From Verrucomicrobia bacterium GWC2_42_7 (GTDB taxonomy: Bacteria > Verrucomicrobiota > Verrucomicrobiia > Opitutales > GWC2-42-7-A), in assembly GCA_001831055.1 (NCBI GenBank), contig MIDO01000129.1, positions 1 through 9,687 on the forward strand: 9,687 nucleotides of DNA. The letters run 5' to 3'. This document shows, piece after piece, positions 6,761-9,687 of the stretch. The notes under the pieces are model-generated. The model saw only the letters and a list, made by a program, of their open reading frames with translations, had not been told where the DNA came from and made no database searches. Both the position numbers and the translations under genes were made by a program. Numbering within the stretch: position 1 is the first letter of the stretch; each line of letters begins with the position of its first letter.

Positions 6761-7088
6761 TATAATTAATTGCATTGAAAATCGAGATGCGGAAACCCTT
6801 CTTTTTGAGGGAAGAAAAGGGAGGGTTTCCGGCGAAAGGCATGAGTTCAAATTTTTGAGTGTGTTGGACGGCGGCCTCACGCTTCCTCACGTACGTGTGT
6901 ACGCTCGGTTGTGTTCGCCTTGTCCGCCTTCTCAAAAATAGAACTGATGCCTTCCGCAACCTTCCCAAGAAAACCCAATGATTTGGCAATCAAAATCTTG
7001 CAGATTTTGATTGCCAAATAAATTTAGGCCATTGGATCTTTCGATGAGAACCGCAAAAGCGTCTCGACTGTCAATACATTTCTCTAAA
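6761..7088. repeat. MITE-like element, copy E (328 bp, full form with folded module)
   Basis: The left end is TATAATTAATTGCATTGAAA and the right end on the other strand is TTTAGAGAAATGTATTGACA, more decayed than in copy A. In order it holds an inverted repeat (GGAAACCC...GGGTTTCC, 6791-6830), a 126-nt long hairpin (6832-6957), and a perfect 18-bp hairpin (6981-6998 with 7002-7019, loop TGC) with outer CCAATG/CATTGG arms. The flanks of the long hairpin align with copy A, which lacks it. No protein is encoded. With copy D it accounts for most of the 700-bp gap before the tRNA gene. Confidence 0.7.
6832..6957. repeat. Long structured hairpin module, copy 1
   Basis: Outer arms GCGAAAGGCATGAGTTC (6832-6848) and GAACTGATGCCTTCCGC (6941-6957) pair at 15 of 17 positions, then TTTTTGAG pairs with CTCAAAAA. 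The enclosed 71 nt (6860-6930) contains GGAC/GTCC, several short stems and an apical CGTAC-GTGT-GTACG hairpin. A second copy of the same length lies at 7368-7495. It may act as RNA or as single-stranded DNA; the strand of function is unknown. Confidence 0.7.
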
Positions 7089-7177
7089 GCTTTCGAAAAG
7101 GAGATACTGCGCGTGATTAATTTTAAAAAAATAGCTACGCCGCCATGAAGTTAATCAGTCTCTTTTACTTCAAAACT

Positions 7178-7204
7178 AGCCTATGTTTCAAAAATAGGTT
7201 TTTT
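7178..7204. terminator. Probable terminator beside tRNA-Arg
   Basis: CCTAT (7180-7184) pairs with ATAGG (7194-7198), extended by TTT/AAA inside, followed by six T on +. Read on minus it lies about 34 bases past the tRNA 3' end and is followed by CTAGTTTTG, so it may end the tRNA transcript. The T run is better for + transcription. Confidence 0.4.
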
Positions 7205-7237
7205 AGAGGAGTCCCATCTTCATTGGTTAACGAAAAA

Positions 7238-7312
7238 TGGCGCCCCCACCGCGATTCGAACGCGGATTAACGGTTTAGGAAACCGCGGTTCTGTCCTTTG
7301 AACTATGGGGAC
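7238..7312 (-). tRNA. tRNA-Arg (anticodon CCU)
   Basis: 75 nt on the minus strand with CCA encoded. The acceptor stem GTCCCCA/TGGGGGC has one G-T pair, the D stem is GTTC/GAAC, the anticodon stem GCGGT/ACCGT holds the loop TTCCTAA (anticodon CCT), and the T arm is CCGCG-TTCGAAT-CGCGG. All four stems close and the T loop is canonical, so it should be functional. It reads AGG codons. The gene stands alone between repeat elements, so it probably has its own promoter. Confidence 0.97.
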
Positions 7313-7367
7313 TTTGTATAAAACATGTTGCGCTTTTGGGTTTAGTCAAGGGATTTGTTTCCTAAAA

Positions 7368-7495
7368 GCAGAAAGATGTTATTTTAAGTTTCGAGTGTGT
7401 TGGACTGCGCATTCGTGCTCAGTCACGTACGTATGTACGCTCCTTTGCACTCAGCTTGTCCGCCTTCTCGAAATCTTAAACTAACATCTTTCTGC
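7368..7495. repeat. Long structured hairpin module, copy 2
   Basis: Arms at 7368-7395 and 7467-7495 pair over about 27 positions with one mismatch and one bulge (GCAGAAAGATGTTA with TAACATCTTTCTGC outermost). These arm sequences are unrelated to those of copy 1. The enclosed core 7396-7466 is again exactly 71 nt, starting TGTGTTGGAC and ending TTGTCCGCCTT as in copy 1. It starts 56 bp upstream of the tRNA gene's 5' end. Confidence 0.7.
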
Positions 7496-7502
7496 GGGAG
7501 AC

Positions 7503-7632
7503 TATAGCATAAGACATTAAAGTTATTACAAAACAAATTCCTTCGCCCAGGAAAAATCGCTAGATTTTTCTTGGGCGATAATCGCTTTTCTTTGGAAATC
7601 GCGAAAACCTTTCTTTAATGTCTTATGCTATA
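7503..7632. mobile_element. Small nested element with perfect 20-bp terminal inverted repeats
   Basis: The 20 bases at 7503-7522 (TATAGCATAAGACATTAAAG) are repeated exactly in inverted orientation at 7613-7632. The 130-bp unit contains a 16-bp hairpin (7543-7558 with 7563-7578, one G-T pair) and no coding capacity. The TATA ends suggest TA-targeting transposition in trans by an unseen transposase. The perfect ends imply recent activity or selection on pairing. Confidence 0.6.
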
Positions 7633-7677
7633 TGGGAAGGGAGTAAAACGCCTCGTCTCTAAATACATTTTACTATA
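7633..7677 (-). repeat. MITE-like end (copy F, right end only)
   Basis: On the minus strand from 7677 the sequence reads TATAGTAAAATGTATTTAGA and then GACGAGGCGTTTT, matching the right ends of copies A and E (GAGATGC and GAGACGC followed by TTTT). The corresponding left end is not clear; it would have to lie next to or within the tRNA gene. Confidence 0.5.
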
Positions 7678-7752
7678 AATATGGCCTCCTCTAAAAAAAC
7701 CTATTTCTTTAGAAAAACGACTTTTGAGAGCAGGAATAAATAATGACCTGTT

Positions 7753-7788
7753 TGCGCGAAACTAATTTTTTAAAATTAGTTTCGCGCA
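7753..7788. repeat. Perfect 17-bp hairpin in the fabD leader
   Basis: TGCGCGAAACTAATTTT (7753-7769) and AAAATTAGTTTCGCGCA (7772-7788) are exact complements with a TT centre. Outer CTGTT/AACAG arms extend it across a bulge. It lies about 80 bp before the fabD start. The nearest T run is 14 bases past the arm, so it is not a clear terminator; a leader structure or another mobile hairpin module is possible. Confidence 0.5.
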
Positions 7789-7867
7789 TAATGAACAGAA
7801 CTTTTTTTCGAAAGGGGTCAGAAAAAATTTGATTGAAAAAAAAAGGTAATTCGTTTGTGTGGATGGG

Positions 7868-8779
7868 ATGAATAAAGGATTACTATTTTCCGGACAAGGG
7901 GCCCAGAAGGTAGGCATGGGCCGATCGTTGTATGATAATACAGAGGGAGCGAAAGCGATTTTTAACAGAGCTAACGAGGTATTAGGGTTTGATTTGAAAG
8001 GGGCGTGTTTTGAGGGACCTGAAGGCACGCTGACGGAGACTCGTGTTTGCCAGCCTGCATTGTATGTTGTTGGTTTTTCCTTTGTTGAGGTTCTTAGAAG
8101 GTCCGGTCAGCTGCAGGGGTTGAAAGTTGCTTTGGGTTTGAGTTTAGGGGAGCTAACGGCTCTGGCTGCCGCCAATGTATATGACTTTGAAACGGGGTTG
8201 CAGATTGTAGCTAAGCGAGGCGAACTCATGCAAGATGCATGTGAGTCTATGCAGGGCGCTATGGCAAGCCTTATTGGTGGCGAACGTGCTGATGTGGAAG
8301 CGCTTTGTCTCGAATGTGATGTGGATATGGCCAATCTGAATAGTCCTGGACAAATCGTTATTTCGGGAGAAAAATCAAAGATTGAAGTGGCAATCGAAAA
8401 GGCGAAGCAGATGAAATTCAAGATGGTGGTTCCACTAAAAGTGGCGGGAGCCTATCATAGTCGCTTGATGGAACCTGCTCGCAAGGAATTCGAAAATTTT
8501 TTACAAAAAATCACTTTCCGTAAGCCAGAGATTGCTGTGTTCACAAATACTACCGGACAACAGGTTTCGGAACCAGAAGATATCAAGTGTGCTTTAGTTA
8601 AGCAGGTTGTTTCTTCGGTCCTCTGGGAAGACTGTATGCGAAACGCTCAATCCCTCGGTATTGAACAATTTTACGAATGTGGCCCAGGCGCTGTACTGAT
8701 GGGACTCGCCAAGAGGATTGATAAAAACATAAAAGTGGCCTCCCTTGCAGAACATGCCGATCTTGCACTTGCGAATTGA
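7868..8779 (+). CDS. fabD: Malonyl-CoA:ACP transacylase FabD
   Basis: FabD moves malonyl from CoA to acyl carrier protein, supplying FabH and the elongating condensing enzymes. The protein opens MNKGLLFSGQGAQKVGMG. Numbering from the ATG at 7868: nucleophile S92 in GLSLGEL (commonly GHSLGE; the Leu variant also occurs in related phyla), R117 in AKRGELMQ for the malonyl carboxylate, H197 in VAGAYHSRLM and Q246 in VKQVVSSVLW. All catalytic residues are present, and 303 residues is a normal length. A GTG at 7859 with AAAAGG 12 bases before it would add three residues; the ATG is preferred because the family usually begins just before the GQG motif. It is not next to fabG, acpP or fabF, so it probably has its own promoter, which is not obvious in the hairpin-rich leader. 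Confidence 0.96.
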   Translation: MNKGLLFSGQGAQKVGMGRSLYDNTEGAKAIFNRANEVLGFDLKGACFEGPEGTLTETRVCQPALYVVGFSFVEVLRRSGQLQGLKVALGLSLGELTALAAANVYDFETGLQIVAKRGELMQDACESMQGAMASLIGGERADVEALCLECDVDMANLNSPGQIVISGEKSKIEVAIEKAKQMKFKMVVPLKVAGAYHSRLMEPARKEFENFLQKITFRKPEIAVFTNTTGQQVSEPEDIKCALVKQVVSSVLWEDCMRNAQSLGIEQFYECGPGAVLMGLAKRIDKNIKVASLAEHADLALAN

Positions 8780-8854
8780 GGTGGAAGTTTTGGAAAAAAA
8801 CTAATAGTCGCCTAAAAGCATTTTTCCTCAAGCCTCTTTCCGAAAAGGAGTTAT

Positions 8855-9027
8855 TTCGCAAAAAGAAAATCAATCGATTTCCTTTTTGCGAAGGAATCCT
8901 TTCTTTTTTTAAGGAAAGGGTTTGCGGAGGTGTCTAACTTTTTTGTGTTTCCTGAAAAAACAAAGAAAGGAATTAGGGGGATTAAAAAATGGAGTCCATG
9001 TTTCGATTTCCAATAGAGTTGACTATA
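8855..9027. repeat. MITE-like element, copy H (right end and hairpins)
   Basis: On the minus strand from 9027 the end reads TATAGTCAACTCTATTGGAA, then ATCGAAACATGGACTCC. Toward fabD lie an imperfect inverted repeat (CCTTTC...GAAAGG, 8897-8924) and a 17-bp hairpin with one mismatch (8855-8871 with 8876-8892). A matching left end before 8855 is not found. The hairpin and the following T run (8903-8910) may also terminate fabD, which ends 75 bp upstream. Confidence 0.55.
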
Positions 9028-9241
9028 GTAAACTGGTAAAGTACATTCTGTTCTTTATTGTGAATAATTGCCCTAAAACAGCGAAAATTTGGACATCTCT
9101 AAAGTTAAAGCTTCTTTAATTGGACAGGCAAGAGTGCTTTGCTCAAAGTTAAAATTTTAAAAATCTTATTTTTGCGCAAATAACTCATTTTCAAAAAGGG
9201 GTTTTTTCCCCATCGTCCTAGCAAATTTTACATAACTATTT
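9028..9241. other. lepA upstream spacer
   Basis: No gene is supported here. It contains a short hairpin TTAAAG-CTT-CTTTAA (9105-9119) and a GGGG-T6-CCCC motif (9198-9211). The lepA promoter cannot be placed with confidence, and no Shine-Dalgarno precedes its ATG. Confidence 0.4.
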
Positions 9242-9687
9242 ATGAATTTAGATTCAATCAGGAATTTCTGCATTATAGCTCACGTTGACCATGGGAAGAC
9301 GACGTTATCGGACCGCTTATTGGAGAGGACGAACACTATCCAGAAGAGGGAGATGAAGGAGCAGCTTTTGGATTCCATGGATCTCGAAAGGGAGAGGGGG
9401 ATTACAATAAAATGTCACCCCGTGTCGATGAATTACGTCGCTCCCGATGGGAAACCTTACCTTTTGAATTTGATTGATACTCCCGGACACGTTGACTTTT
9501 CCTATGAAGTTTCTCGAAGTCTTGCTGCTTGTGAAGGGGCATTGCTGTTGGTAGACGCTGCGCAAGGTATTGAGGCTCAGACGGTTGCAAATGCGCATTT
9601 GGCCATGAATCAAGGATTGGAGGTCATTCCTATCATCAACAAAATTGATTTGCCGAGTGCTAACGTACCTTTGGTCAAAAAGCAACT
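9242..9687 (+). CDS. lepA: Elongation factor 4 (LepA), N-terminal 148 residues, cut by window edge
   Basis: LepA is a ribosome-associated GTPase that affects translation and initiation under stress. The visible part is its G domain: G1 AHVDHGKTT (13-21), the LepA-typical [18 protein letters not shown] (40-57) with G2 inside, G3 [24 protein letters not shown] (79-102) and G4 NKIDLP (133-138). [16 protein letters not shown] separates it from EF-G and BipA. The run [13 protein letters not shown] with CHPV after GITIK is like PVC-group LepA. The frame is open to the window edge, and about 450 more residues are expected. The ATG at 9242 fits the usual short lead ([13 protein letters not shown]). 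Confidence 0.96.
   Translation, partial: MNLDSIRNFCIIAHVDHGKTTLSDRLLERTNTIQKREMKEQLLDSMDLERERGITIKCHPVSMNYVAPDGKPYLLNLIDTPGHVDFSYEVSRSLAACEGALLLVDAAQGIEAQTVANAHLAMNQGLEVIPIINKIDLPSANVPLVKKQ

Larger units (their letters stand above)
7192..7706. repeat. Inverted 19/20-bp pair bracketing tRNA-Arg and the hairpin cluster
   Basis: The 19 bases at 7192-7210, reverse-complemented, read TCCTCTAAAAAACCTATTT. The same sequence with one extra A occurs at 7687-7706. The pair encloses about 475 bp with the tRNA gene, the second long hairpin and the nested element. Part of the match is an A run, so significance is moderate. Confidence 0.45.

Noticed and set aside
6860..6930. Integron attC site
   Set aside because: The long hairpin with paired GGAC/GTCC is superficially similar, but no R'/R'' GTTRRRY core site or cassette array is visible.
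6735..6989. 84-codon minus frame across copy E
   Set aside because: Its sequence is a translation of the hairpin and inverted repeats, rich in Arg/Lys from the CACGTACGT region; no protein signature.
8149..8160. FabD GLSLGE in place of GHSLGE as a broken active site
   Set aside because: The Ser, Arg, His and Gln of the active site are all kept, and Leu at this place is known in related phyla, so it is normal variation.
8922..9119. 65-codon + frame starting MRRCLTFLCFLKK
   Set aside because: It begins inside repeat copy H, crosses its terminal repeat, and shows no domain or ribosome binding site.

Overview
The window looks like bacterial chromosome from the Planctomycetota-Verrucomicrobiota-Chlamydiota (PVC) group, most likely a Verrucomicrobiota relative. 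Three things point there: the LepA start (the [10 protein letters not shown] stretch followed by GITIKCHPV), the short HSKGISQISKNELSPEL segment in the cysteine protease, which resembles repeats common in verrucomicrobial and planctomycetal secreted proteins, and the BamD-like TPR protein. This is recognition by eye, not a database result. Coding density is moderate and the gaps between genes are AT-rich and full of hairpins.

Layout from left to right: the tail of an effector-binding (GyrI/AraC-ligand type) protein on +; a minus-strand lipid operon read right to left as rpmF (L32), plsX, fabH and a membrane-anchored TPR (BamD-like) protein; then a convergent accessory pair, a YhcH/YjgK/YiaL protein on + and an exported papain-like (C1) cysteine protease on -; then tRNA-Arg(CCU) on -; fabD on +; and the first 148 codons of lepA on +.

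PlsX, FabH and FabD all belong to early fatty-acid/phospholipid synthesis. PlsX makes acyl-phosphate for phosphatidic acid synthesis, FabD makes malonyl-ACP and FabH condenses it with acetyl-CoA. The TPR gene is translationally coupled to fabH and probably serves the envelope.

The most unusual content is between the genes. At least five intergenic stretches carry related TA-flanked, MITE-like elements whose ends start TATAGTnAA and continue to ATTGAgA. The shells contain hairpin modules that are present in one copy and cleanly absent in another. Two copies of one module have a 71-nt core of identical length, and their differences include five compensatory base-pair changes, so the fold appears to be conserved. 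Two copies of a second subfamily lie in inverted orientation around the YhcH/protease pair, and one of them supplies the 5' end of the protease reading frame. A nested element with perfect 20-bp inverted ends sits beside the tRNA gene.
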